Assembly (NCBI RefSeq): GCF_029784135.1
Contig: NC_073746.1
Location: 108,532,661-108,596,660 of the forward strand
Origin: Toxorhynchites rutilus septentrionalis
Taxonomy: Eukaryota > Arthropoda > Insecta > Diptera > Culicidae
DNA: 64,000 nucleotides
Direction of reading: 5' to 3'
In this document: piece after piece, positions 22,703 to 34,620 of the stretch
Layout of the letters: the number at the start of each line of letters is the position of its first letter
Position numbering within the stretch: position 1 is the first letter of the stretch
Made by a program: the position numbers and the translations under genes
Notes under the pieces: model-generated
Told to the model about the DNA's origin: nothing
Database searches by the model: none
What the model saw: the letters and a program-made list of their open reading frames with translations, nothing else

Positions 22703-23849
22703 TAGAATTCCTTTCAGAGAATTTTTTTCAAACATGATTTGGTTCCAGTGTTGCCAGAATGATCATTATTTTAGGTTGGGGAAGAAGTTATCCATTATTT
22801 TCTCGGTAGCTGGCTTTAGTGATCAATATCTCGCGTAATATCGATCATACAATTTTAAGTTTAGGCTCGTTGTAAATGTGACATTTCACACTAAAAAAAT
22901 GCGATATTTCATACTAAAAAAATGCGATATTACACACTAAAAAAAATTTGGTACATTTATACTGTTTCTTTTAAAAATGCAAAAATACAAGCCAGGCCGC
23001 TGAAACTGTGAATGGTGTTTATGGAGCCGATACTGCAACAAAAAAATACGTTCAATTTAGTTTATTTATTAAAATTTTGTTGTTTTGTTTTAATTGTTTT
23101 TTTTTAACTTTTTTCAATTTTTTTTTAATTTGTTTAGTGCAATACACTGAATTTAGATCCCTACTTTGAAAAGAATATGGATGGGTTAAAACTATGATAT
23201 AACCGCAAGGTTGACGTAGGACCCCCGTTGACTTTGTAATCAATTGTAGTTCTTCAATTAGCAATAATCCCACCTCGGATGTTCCTCATTGGGTACGATA
23301 TCACCGCTGCGCAGCGCTATCTTTTGTGTGTATTGATTAAATTATTGATTAAACTAGCGAATGAATGAAACTATTTACGAATTCAATTGCAACAAATCCC
23401 AAATTAAGTCAGTTCATGCATTATGGTAGTAGTTGTCGCAGCAAGCAGTTATCAACATTTTGCCTAATTATCAAACGGTATACGTAGAAGATCTGTAAGC
23501 TGGCGACAAATATCTTCCAATGCAGTCTTGAATAATCGAGCCAAAGCGTTGCATTTGTACCCACTTTTGTAGGCCGTGTTAGCAAAACGAATTCCGGAGT
23601 GTAAAAATGCAATTTTAATTTGTTCAGATACTAAAAATAACATATCTTTGAAAATCACATTTTATATAGAGTGAAATTTGTTCTTTCAAATTCCATTAAC
23701 AAACCTTTTTTATGTTTGCCCCAGAAAGAATGGCAAGCAATTGAAGAGAGTGTATTTTTTGGGAAGAAACATCAATAACTTTGAGTGAAGTTGAGATATT
23801 GCTGCTATATCGGTTATTCCAAGAGATAGAAAAAAACTTTCAAAAAAAA
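22703..23849. other. Unassigned stretch with small repeats
   Basis: At 22886-22950 a unit of about 28 bp with ACTAAAAAAATGCGATAT occurs three times. At 23196-23222 ATATAACCGCAAGGTTGACG precedes TAGGAC, a motif shared with the histone repeat's left end and with 50597-50620. No gene recognised. Confidence 0.45.
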
Positions 23850-24026
23850 GGCGGGTGGGTAATGTCGGGGACATAACCGGAGTGACGTAGGACTATACAA
23901 AGGGAACAGCTTTTGTTAAATATATATTTTAAATATATTGTTTTATTTTCTTCTCCTACGTGAATACCTACCTATCTACCTGAAAAATGGATTACTTTAC
24001 TGTTTACTCTTTATGAACATGTTGAT

Positions 24027-24042
24027 GGTTCTGAAAAGAACC
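24027..24042 (-). promoter_or_regulatory. Histone mRNA 3' stem-loop of H2A type 1 unit, copy D
   Basis: The minus strand reads GGTTCTTTTCAGAACC, a perfect match to the histone stem-loop consensus, then ATAAAGAGTAAA. Confidence 0.8.
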
Positions 24043-24276
24043 TTTGGTGTTGTGTTTTTGTTATCACTCGATATTCCTATCTTGTTCGGTTAAACCTTCC
24101 TGTTTAGCTATTGCGTTTGCCACTCTCCACAGTTTTCACAGTTGGAAAATTTCTTCCCATCCAGCTTGTGACATGTTGTTCAGTAAATTACATTTAACGT
24201 GCTGGAGAAACACTTTGCCACTCACTGAAACTAATTGTTGCCTTGATGAGCGCCGAACCGAAGCTGCTCTGTTCTT

Positions 24277-24505
24277 GATGCGGGTTTTCTGATTGTCGTG
24301 AGCAGCTTTGCAAGCCAACTCGAGCACTCCGACGGCCGAAACTCTATAATCGCTGTTAGGTATACTGGTGCTCCGGTACCAATCCGTTCGGTCTAGTTAC
24401 CCTTGCCGAGCAATCAGTGAATGCGTCCAACAGGGAACTGGAGACCTGCACGGTTCGAGTGAGACTTTGCTTTTCCCTTAACTTGTCCTCCTTTGTTACG
24501 TCCAC
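24277..24505 (-). pseudogene. Histone H2A pseudogene, first type, in copy D
   Basis: The minus strand encodes [26 protein letters not shown], a stop, LLRKGN, then VLELACKAAHDN and KTRI in other frames. Against normal H2A the changes include R to N at the fifth residue and H for R in the KSRSNR block. The start codon is lost and the C-terminus is not H2A. Confidence 0.8.
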
Positions 24506-24574
24506 GATGCCGATGTCGTACAACCACACGGGTTTACGGTTTGAAAGAAAATAAGATATTTTTTTGGGGTCCGC

Positions 24575-24761
24575 GTGTTTTATACTCTAGCGGTACACAC
24601 TCACAGGATAGAGACAAATCAGCAGACTCAGCCAAAGGGGCGAGTCCAACGAGACGAACGAATGAGCGTTAAAAGGGAGCGATGGCAAAAAAAATACATT
24701 CATTACGATTTGTTCGCTCGTTGGATTCACATGCAAGCTAAAAAGGGTCCTTTTCAGGATC
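24575..24761 (+). promoter_or_regulatory. Short histone-type transcription unit, TATA element to stem-loop, copy D
   Basis: TTTATACTC at 24579-24587 and GGTCCTTTTCAGGATC at 24746-24761, divergent from the H2A type 1 remnant, with CTAAAGAGTTTA after the loop. A 111-codon open frame (24575-24910) spans the unit but crosses the stem-loop, shows no histone motif and is shorter and frame-broken in copies A and B, so it is not called as a gene. Confidence 0.5.
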
Positions 24762-25357
24762 ACAAAATTATCTTCTATCTAAAGAGTTTATTGTTTTGTT
24801 ATCACTCGATATCCCCATCTTGTTCGGCTAAACCTTTCTGTTTAGCGATTGCGTTTGCCACTCGCCACAGCTTTCACAGTTGGAAAATTTCTTCCCATCC
24901 AGCTTTGTGACATGTTGTACAGTAAATTACATTCAATGCGACGTGCCGAAGCGCCACTCAGTGTTGCATTGGAGGCGATTTTAACCTGTAATTGAACATT
25001 TGCGATGACAGTGGTACAGTGTCGATTTTCAATGTGGGGTCATAATTTGGATCTCTATGTTTACAAAAATGTCCAACTAAATAAGTCGCATTACATGTCC
25101 GTCCAATTAGCTAAATGTCGAACTAATAGTAAATTACTGTACTTTCAATCTGGAAACAATTTAAGAATTGGTGAAAATTGAATAATCAGGAAAGTCCCCA
25201 ACTATCAATAAGCTCAGAACAACTGCCAAATTCACATACTCATCAGATCCTGGCAAACAAATTATGAAAAAATCAATTTGTGTTTTATTATTATTTTGGA
25301 TAATGTTTTAGAAAGCATTGAACTGTATTTCCTAAACTCTTTTTTGGAAGATTTAAT

Positions 25358-25373
25358 GGCCCTGAAAAGCGCC
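25358..25373 (-). promoter_or_regulatory. Histone mRNA 3' stem-loop of H2A type 2 unit, copy D
   Basis: The minus strand reads GGCGCTTTTCAGGGCC, with the same single stem mismatch as A and B, and the same AAAAAAGAG element downstream. Confidence 0.7.
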
Positions 25374-25608
25374 TTGTTTTATGGAATGGTTCCAATTTAG
25401 AAAACTTAGTACTCGTGGTTTTGAAAAAAATCATTTCGAACGCCCTTGATGCCGCCTTGTTCTGGATTTGCCACCAAAGCAGTTTGTATAAAGAACAAAC
25501 TTTTTTCTTCTGCTACCTGATGCCGTTTTGCGATTGCGTTTGCCACTCGCCACTCGCTGCAACTGCCTGTTGTCTTGATGTCCACCGAACCGAATGTGTT
25601 CTGTTCCG

Positions 25609-25816
25609 AATGCGGGTTTTCTTATCGTCGCGAGCAGCTTTGCCAGCCAACTCGATTACTTCGGCGGCCGAAACTATATAACGCCGGCTAGGTGGACTGG
25701 TGCACTGGTACTAACGCGCTCGGCCTAGCTACCCTTGCGGGGAACTCCAGATCAACACGGTTCGAGCGGGATTTTGCCTTTCCCTTCACTTTTCCTCCTT
25801 TGCCATGTCCAACCAT
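25609..25816 (-). pseudogene. Histone H2A pseudogene, second type, in copy D
   Basis: From the ATG at 25814-25816 on the minus strand it reads MVGHGKGG or close to it, then KVKGKAKSRSNR, the shared deletion after FP, and AAEVIELAGKAARDDKKTRI in a shifted frame. Stops match those of copy A. Confidence 0.8.
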
Positions 25817-26335
25817 GGCTGCTTGTGTTGGTTTGTTGATCTAATGTGATGCGAAACGATGTGGTGTACGGTTTCGATGAGAATGATCGTTACGGCAGCG
25901 GAGCGGGGATTTTTAAGCTGACTGGCTGGCTCGAGAATTACGCATGTGTGAGACTGCGACCAATGTTTCGTTCATTTTTTTCTTTTTCCTTTCCAATCGT
26001 GCTTCATTCTATTTCGCTGCTGCTCTGGTTGCCCGTTTTGGTCGGTACGATTTGAGGAGCACAAAATGGACCAATCAAAAATTGGGCACATAGTGCATTT
26101 GGACAATGCTTGATATTTCACAATTATTCAATTATTTATCTCAAGAAAAATGAAATGTTATTCGTAATGATAGATGCGTAGATATATTTCCTATCAATTG
26201 ATGCAAAAACCTTTGCGATCTATTGAGAAATGCTCGAGTTATAAGCGTTCCAAATCTTGCATTTTTTCCTACTTGTTCAGTGCCTAGATTTCCATTTCAC
26301 CCCCTATATCTTCCGGTTAGACGTAGTCCTACGTC

Positions 26336-29300
26336 AAAACTTCAAATATTTCTCAAATAACTGGGACTACAACATTGTCAAACTATGTATACCTCTATCC
26401 ATAGAGATAATAAAGTTAGATTTTTTATTTGATAATAAATGTTGGTCACCCTATTTTTGACAACATCAAAATAAGCGCTTTATCATATGCAACATCTTTG
26501 TCGAAGACAGTTTCTGTCTAGAGAATAACTGTCGAGCTCTAAATGCTCATTTCCACTTAAATGCATCTTCTGGACCATTGGGCTCTGATTTTGAAACGGT
26601 ATCCTCTTTGCAAAATTTTAAAATAATATAATTAATTACTGAAGTTATTCATGTCACTGTACCAAGATCTTTCACACTTATTCTGGTTAAAACTGTCACT
26701 GGTTCTAGAATCCTTGTGAACTCGTCAAAATATTGTGATGTACTGTTCGTTTCATTCCCGGAACGTGATAGATTGAAAAAAAAAGTGTCTATAAATTGTG
26801 GTACAAACTCTATTATGCATGGATCTACTTCTCCTACCCTTTATAGTACATAATATAAAATTCCATTATCTACAATTTTATTTCGGTTGAATGACTTATA
26901 TCGTTGGTTTTATCCTTATATCGATGGAAAAAAATCGGATTCATCGGGTCATTGTCAAATAATACCCGTACTTTCGGTAGAATAATTCAACAGTTTCACC
27001 GGTTTTTGGTAACGCTAAAACCAGCATTCCTAACTTCACTTTCAAAGACAGAGTCATCGAATGCTATAACACAAATAATTGTGGAATGCTATTTCAAAGA
27101 ATTCAAAGAAATAACACATGTATATATTATGAGAATCTAAACACAATAAAGCTTGATTGAAGCCAGCCAAAAATATTGATTGTGCCAGAATCAGGATCAC
27201 TGACACCGACGAACAACTGACCTTATAAAGGTTATCTAACAATTAAAAGATCAGTTGAGTTGATTGACTTAAAAGACCACAACTTTTTAAAGGCAAAAAT
27301 ACATATATTGAATTAATACATAGCCTTAGTTTCTCTGTGAATTGTAGGCTGAAAATTTTTTATGTTAGAAAAAAGTTGATTTACGGGCGTTGTTTGCCAT
27401 AGCCAATTATATCTTTGTAGACGTGAACCTGGGTTCTATTTACATGATATCTCCTTACTACCTTTTAATACCAACTAACAACAAAGCTGTCAACTACAAC
27501 ATCATGAATAAGAAAAACTAAAACTGCCCCCTCCACCGAACTTCTTCCGCTACAACCAACCAATCAACTTTCATATGTTCGACATCCAAGCCGGAATTGC
27601 TGGACGCAACAGTTGCTGCCATCGAAGCGTTTTACCCACTCGAGCAGTCCACTCACACTACCGGGTCCAACCAAAAGATGTCCTGTGTTGATAAATCGTC
27701 GTCCTCGTCGTCGTCTTCTGTATTGCGTGCCAGGCATGGTGGACAATTTACTCGAAGCGGCACGCCCGGCAGATCCTGCTGCTATTGGAAGGACCTGTGT
27801 GATTTTTAAAGTAAAACCATTGAACGACAATTTACAGCTTCATGGCCAAGAAAATGGCCCAAGCGTGTGCGTTCGTGCGTGCGTGCGTGCGTGAATCCGT
27901 TCGTATGGTGTGAATGGATATATTCTATTCCAGCCTGTGGCCACCATTTTTATGTGGTTAGCCAAGGGGAATGTGAATTGCCTTTCACCAAATAACATGG
28001 TGGGGTACACAATCCGCTCGGCGTTGGAATGTGGCCAATTCCAGAGCACTGTTTGGATCTCAACGGAGATAAAAGGAACAACGCCGTTCGGTTTTTATTT
28101 GCGTTGCCTTTGATGTTGATAATGTTATTGAAATAGAAAGAATTGATTGTGAGTCGGATGCCAATTTATTTCCATTTCGTGAGCTAAAGTTTCCCGATAA
28201 ATTACGCTCGAAAGCTGCGTGTTGAACGGACCATACAATATATTCATTTCACTTGCTCCTGAATTTTTGATCACTTTTTACATGTCTCAGATTTCCTCTC
28301 AGATGAAAAACAAGCATTTGGGAATCAATCGGTTCAACAATATTTTGAAACAAAGCTAAGTCATCGTCACCGGAGAGATAACATAAATACAGGCCTAAAA
28401 TTTTTCGATAAGGCATAAATATGCAAAACTATAATACAGTCAGGGTTTCAAAAATATCCGACTAAAAACAATTTTGTAAGTATTTGAGCCTACGAAAACA
28501 TTTCAATGTACAATGAAACCATAACTAGCATTTACAGGCGTATAAAGAATATCCTTAGAGCTGCTATTAACCAAAATAATTGAATCATTTTGAAATTACG
28601 GCGAATCCACTGCTAGTCGTGAAGCAGCATTAAAAATTCATTGTCAAATTAGTGCCTAGCACGATTGTATGTCCTGCAACAGTTAGGTCGTCGTTTCCGA
28701 TACCGACACAGCTTCCAACAGAAAAACGACTCCAACCAGTGGAAAAAAAGCTTGCTCGATTGCCTTAACTCGGTAAATCGGAATCAATTATGAGGTAGCG
28801 AGACGACGGTGGGCATCCCGTGTGTGTTTGTCGACTACGATACACCGAAAGTCAAGCTTAGTGCTCTTTGACCTGAGCCGGTTACACAAGCTGCCAGAAA
28901 AGAATTTAATATAGTGCCCCTTTCAAGCCAAAAGGCATGCTGGGCTGGAATAATAAATTGCAAATCGATAATTCTGTAATCTTGGGGCAACAATTGACGT
29001 CAGGATATTTATGAATGAAACAAAGTTTTGCCTCTGGATTCAAACCGGACTGCTCCTATGTGGCATGATATGAATAATTAATTTCTTTCTCACGGTAACC
29101 AACGATTAAGATGACGGCCACCCAAACACTGTCGAACATTATTTGGAAGAAACCGGTTCCCGTTGGTCGATCCTCACCAAACACGACATGAGCGAAGGAC
29201 ACAAGCTCCCACGTGGCCTAACCAATGAGTGAAAGTTTCCCTGCTGTTTTCCCCTCCGGTTCGAGCGAGTACAGAAAGGTGTGCCGCATGTCTAGCTTTG

Positions 29301-30439
29301 CAACAAACGGATATCACCTCGGTTGGAATGATTCAACGTCTATGAATCGATTTTCCTACGCCTGTGAAAACAACTAGTAATTAAAAGGTGTTTTGTATTC
29401 ACATTGCCTTTGTTTCGTCATGATGGTTAATTGTAAATATCTGTCCTAGAGTGTGGGAGTTTCAGTCTGAACAAATTTCAATCATACTGGCTGCTATACA
29501 AAGAACGGGCGTTTTCTCAAGAATATTTAACAATTATATAATAACGGAATTCACAAAAGTTTAATTGTAAAGAGAGGAATTTCAAATACCCTTTTTACTC
29601 ACAATCTTCATAATTAAAGTGTAAGTATCACTATTAACTGAACTGATAGAATAATCCTATAGATCTCTATTTAATGCCTGAAACTGCTGAATGCAGATAG
29701 CAGCGTTCTGGTATGATCGGCCTCTCCAATCCTGTCAAAATTACTATCGTGGCGTGATCGGGATCGAGTGTGTTCCTATGTTCCTCTATTCAATCGGAAT
29801 TAACGACAACCTTCATCGCATAACTATATATTAATAGGAATTTATTAAGTCATTCAGCTATCGGACGCATAGTATTATTCAATTATAATGAAATGCACCT
29901 TCAAACAACCGTAGATAGTAGCTTTAAATAGATGGCTTTAAATGCAGGAAATTGGGGAAAAATTTCCAAAAACTTTTTAATTCTAAGAATTTATACAAAT
30001 AATCTGTTTTCCGCGGAGTTGAGCGTTCCCGAAATGTTGGAAAAGAGAGAATTACAAATTTCAACTCATGAAAAGTCATGTGTTTGAGGAGAAAGCCCGT
30101 CACAGTATCAGGAACTCTAAACTCTATTCACATTGAAACCGCCGGACTTGCATTTTAGGATTTATCGAAGTATAACTGCAAAATATGACATAATTTCTGA
30201 TGTCCATCTCGCACGCGCACTCGAACATCAATAAGTTAAGTAACTATAAAACTCTGTGAAAATTGTGTTCAAAGTCTTATATTTCTAATATCGTAATGCA
30301 TCGAAATCCGGACACTCAAGCGCTTGTGATGATAACTTCGACTACTAAAAAATCACGACCTATCATAGCATGAAAATTACCGTTCTTATAGAATAAGAAG
30401 GCATTCATGTAAGTTATGAATCACAGAATTCTACAAAAT
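26336..30439. other. Unassigned 4.1-kb stretch
   Basis: No convincing gene. A short (GTGC)n-like tract lies at about 27866-27892. Overlapping frames at 27564-27894 run on both strands and look like chance from CG-rich triplets. Pieces with ATCCGGACAC near 30306 and ATTCGGACAC near 30633 hint at an old repeat. Confidence 0.4.
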
Positions 30440-30587
30440 TATCTAAAATTTCGTCCCAGTTGATTTCATTCAAGACATCAGAGATGCTAGAAAAGTCGGC
30501 CTTGTAAAAATTGTAGCTCACAGATACAGGGTCGTCTCTTAAAGATATTTTACTCCTTTCGTACGATATCAGCAGTGGAGGATGATA
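30440..30587 (-). repeat. Inverted fragment of the adjacent LINE
   Basis: This 148-bp segment is the near-identical reverse complement of about 31811-31957 inside the LINE's endonuclease-RT linker region. The two arms are about 1.2 kb apart and could pair in a transcript. Confidence 0.85.
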
Positions 30588-30799
30588 GTATATTTATTAA
30601 AAATTAATTTTTTTCATTGTGTCGTGATTTGTAATTCGGACACTTTTTTAATCGTGATTAATATTCCGGACACATTTTGTCAGGAGCATTTCTTTGAGAG
30701 AAATTAGTTAATGATTTTTGTAGAGCTTATTAATCCATTGTTATTTTCTGATTTTTTTATAGTCGATAATAACTATTTGCGACCATTGTCTTCGTACAC

Positions 30800-33700
30800 A
30801 ACGCTCCGCTTGGCTAAGTTATAAATAACGCTCTTGAGAAGCACTGGGATGCACTGAAGTTGGTATTATGGGAGGCCCTGACCCCCCTACCGTAGTCGAG
30901 CCATTTCCGCCAACCCGCAGCCGTCTTAGTCCTACGTGTGGGTGCGGTGACGGGGTCACCCAACTCGACACCGCCGGCAAGTATGACTCCGTTTTGCCCT
31001 CAACGATTCCTGATCCGCCCATCGATTTCAGACTATCTCCACCTGATCGATCATCGCTTACTCGCCGGACTGAGCGGCGCACTGATATTCCAATACAGGA
31101 AACCAATTCGCAACCTTACGATCTTCTCGTCTACTATCAGAACGTGGATGGACTAAATACGTGTGCCAACGATTACCTATTGGCAACATCGGATGGCGCG
31201 TATGACATTATTGCGTTCACCGAAACCAAGCTGGATGATATAACCCTCTCAACTCAGATTCTCGGCCAGCACTACGAAATTTTTCGATGTGATCGTTCTC
31301 TGTACAACAGCCGTAAAGCATCTGGGGGCGGCGTTTTATTGGCAGTTCGAAAAGATTTGAAGGTGCGGATTATCGAGGATATCACTTGGCGCACTGTAGA
31401 ACAAGTCTGGGTGGAAATTGAACTCGTTAGTCAAACCTCTTCTTCTGTGTGGTGTACTTTCCTCCTGATCGTATCAATGACTCTTCTTTGATTGGAGATC
31501 ACATCAAATCCGTCGAAACTATAGGTTTTGCTGCTGCAGTCGATGAAATAATAATTATTGGCGACTTCAATCTCCCAGGTCTCAGATGGCGTTCTTCAAC
31601 ACACGGTTCTCTATTTGCTGATTCCGCGCACTCACAGATTACCCGAATCGCCTCGGATCTTCTGGACAGCTACAGTACTGCCACTCTTCGACAGATAAAT
31701 AGTGTACCAAATGAAAACATTCGCATTCTGGACTTGTGCTTTGTCAGTTCTACAAACCAAGCTCCTAGTTTGGTACTAGCTCCGACCCCTTTAGTCAAGG
31801 TTGTACGGCATCATCCTCCACTGCTGATATCGTACGAAAGGAGTAAAATATCTTTAAGAGACGACCCTGTATCTGTGAGCTACAATTTTTACAAAGCCGA
31901 CTTTTCTAGCATCTCTGATGTCTTGAATGAAATCAACTGGGACGAAATTCTAGATAATGACGACGCTAACAGTGCAGTGCAGACGTTTTCTAATGTTTTG
32001 GCCTATGTCATTGATCGACACGTTCCCAAAAAGGTTCATACCATTGCTAAAGGACAACCCTGGCAAACATTGAGGCTTCGCACCCTTAAATCGCGAAAAA
32101 GAGCTGCCCTGAGGAGATTTTCAATACAACGAACTTCAATTTCAAAGATCTTTTATCGGCGTATAAACAGCGTTTACCACAAGCTCAGTCAAAGTTGTTT
32201 TAGACGATATCAACGTAATCTACAAAACAATTTTAGAAGAAATCCTAAATCGTTCTGGAAATTCGTCAACAAACAACGCAAGGAAGATGGATTGCCTTCT
32301 ACAATGTCATACGAGGGTACGGCAAGTTCAGATACAGAAGAGATATGTCGTTTAATCTCGAAAAAGTTCTCCACTGTGTTCTCTGATCGCTCACTATCTA
32401 CAACGGAAGTTGCTTCCGCTGTCAGGAATGTTCCGTCAATGAGCTACTCTTTCAGCAGCTTCGATGTTGCGGAATCCCAGATCTCACCGCCGCCGCTAAA
32501 CTAAAATCTTCTGTTAGTCCAGGCCCAGATGATATTCCATCCATGCTATTGAAAAGATGCATAAATAGTTTAGCGACGCCATTGTTGTATCTCTTCCGGC
32601 TTTCCTTGAGTTCGGGAACTTTTCCTGAGCTTTGGAAAACAATCGAAATGTTTCCGGTACACAAGAAAGGTGATAAGCGAAACGTCGATAACTATCGCGG
32701 TATTTCATCGCTTTGTGCTGCTTCTAAACTCTTTGAATTAGTAGTGATGGAACCCGTCTTCTCGTTTTGCAAACAGTACATAACTGATGACCAGCATGGA
32801 TTCATGCCGAAACGCTCAACATCGACGAACCTGTTAGTATTTTCAAATTATATAGTGGATAGTTTGTCACGGAATAGCCAAACTGATGCCATCTATACGG
32901 ACTTGGCGCATTCGACAAGATTCATCACGACATCGCAATCGCAAAACTGGAAAAGCTCGGATTCACAGGAAGGATGTTAGATTGGTTCAAATCCTACCTC
33001 AAAGAACGAAAACTTCGCGTTACCATCGGTGATAGCAGCTCCAACATTTTTTCTGCAGCTTCCGGTATTCCTCAAGGAAGCCACCTCGGACCCCTGATCT
33101 TTCTAATCTACTTCAACGACATTTGCTTGGTATTAGAAGGACCTCGCGTTTCGTTTGCGGATGATTTAAAAATCTATTGCCGTATTAGTTCTGTAACCGA
33201 CTGCTGGTTTCTTCAACGACAACTGGATATTGTAGCCGAATGGTGCGCCACGAACTGTATGGTTATAAATCCATTAAAATTTTCCACGATATCCTTCTCT
33301 AGGAAAAAAGAACCGATCACGTTCGAATACGTTCTCTCTGGTGTTCCCATTCCACGAGTTATGAAGATCAAAGATCTTGGAGTGATACTGGATTCGAGAC
33401 TGTCGTACAAAGAACATATATCGTATGTTGTAGATAAAGCATCTAGAAACTTGGGATTCATTATGCGGGTTTCAAAAACTTTCACGGACGTACATTGTCT
33501 CAAATCCCTGTATTGCGCTCTAGTTCGGCCTGTTCTGGAATACTGCAGTATCGTTTGGAATCCGCACTATCAAACTGGCATTACGAGAATCGAGTCCGTT
33601 CAGAGAAGATTCATTCGGTACGCACTTCGCCTGCTTCCGTGGCGCAATCCTCATCAGCTTCCTAGTTACGAAACCCGATGCTTGTTGATCCATCTGGATT

Positions 33701-34053
33701 CACTGCACTGCAGAAGAAAGCTAGCTAAGTCTTTGTTTGTAGCGGATACACTCACTGGTCGCGTCGATTCTCCAGATATTTTAAGCCACCTAAATCTCAA
33801 CGTACCACCTCGACGGTTGCGGAGAGTTCCTTTTCTGCGGACCATACTTCGGCGAACGAATTATGGCATGTACACAGCAATAGCAAGCCTTCAGCGTGCA
33901 TTCAACACAGTTTCTTCGGCGTTTGATTTTAACATTTCGCGTATTACATTGAAACAACGGTTTTTAGAATTAACTAGAGTTAGATAATTGTATCATTTGG
34001 ACCACTGTAGTCTGTTGATGCCAGAACAAATAAATAAATAAATATAAAAAAAA
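30800..34053 (+). mobile_element. CR1/Jockey-like LINE, frameshifted
   Basis: Plus-strand non-LTR retrotransposon: APE-type endonuclease, then reverse transcriptase, no RNase H, and a 3' tail of TAAA repeats followed by an A-run (about 34030-34052). Lack of RNase H plus the simple 3' repeat fits the CR1/Jockey group; the exact clade is not set. The 5' boundary is approximate and ORF1 is missing, so the copy is probably 5'-truncated. No target duplication was confirmed. Confidence 0.8.
30868..33987 (+). pseudogene. LINE ORF2: endonuclease plus reverse transcriptase, broken
   Basis: Endonuclease motifs: YYQNVDGL, IIAFTETKLDD and GGGVLLAVRKD in the first segment (30868-31450); YFPPDR and IIGDFNLPGLRW in the second (31449-32455). 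RT motifs: SPGPDDIPSMLL and VHKKGDKRNVDNYRGIS (32506-32900), then GIPQGSHLGPLIFLIYFNDI and SFADDLKIYC (32974 onward), then the thumb and tail to 33987. The frame shifts near 31455, near 32455-32500 and near 32915, the last just at the first catalytic Asp block (TDL..AFDK). Catalytic residues are otherwise present, so the copy died recently by small indels. Confidence 0.85.
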
Positions 34054-34620
34054 AAGTTCCAGGTATATTGGTGGAACACAAATATTTGTTTTGATTTGAC
34101 TCAAGAAAGGCTACAGACGATTTTGGAGATTCTGATAAATTTATTGTCCTATAGTTCGAGCAGTGAGACTTACTTCGCTTGTAGCGACAGCAGATCGCCA
34201 ACCAAACTAAAAAAAAAATCAGGCGAATCTTAGCTCAATTTATCTGAAACATCACAACTGACACTTTAGAAGCCGATAGTCATATGTAACCTATGATTAG
34301 ATGAATATATGAATATTACACAAAAATGTGATTTTGTCAAAAAATCGAGATAGAATTTACACGAACACACATTGATCTTCAATTCTGTCATTTATCGTGT
34401 AAATATGAACCTTTGAAGCGTGCAAATCAATATCGGAAAATTTTGTCGATTTGTGGACGAAAAAAATCATGCTATGAAAACTATACTGCCCAAATATGCA
34501 CGGTTGACGCAACAATGTTTTTCAACTGAACCAGAATAACAAAAATCTAAAAACCCCTCCGGACTTTTGATCGTTAATATTCATTGAATACAGACAAATT
34601 ATTCAATGTATTATTCAATG
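34054..34620. other. AT-rich spacer after the LINE
   Basis: No gene or clear repeat border recognised. Confidence 0.45.

Larger units (their letters stand above)
23850..26335 (+). mobile_element. Histone-derived repeat, complete solitary copy (copy D)
   Basis: This is the reference unit: left end GGCGGGTGGGTAATGTC after an A-run (23842-23849), right end GACGTAGTCCTACGTC followed by AAAA (26336-26339). Inside, in order: stem-loop and H2A type 1 remnant (minus), TATA-to-stem-loop unit (plus), a duplicated 150-bp block around TTTCACAGTTGGAAAATTTC, stem-loop and H2A type 2 remnant (minus) with its CCAAT/TATA promoter region. The two ends are not simple inverted repeats, though both contain GACGTAGGACTA. 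No transposase, RT or LTR is visible. Confidence 0.85.

Noticed and set aside
24575..24910. 111-codon frame in the histone repeat as a new protein
   Set aside because: Crosses a histone stem-loop and is frame-broken in the equivalent parts of copies A and B.
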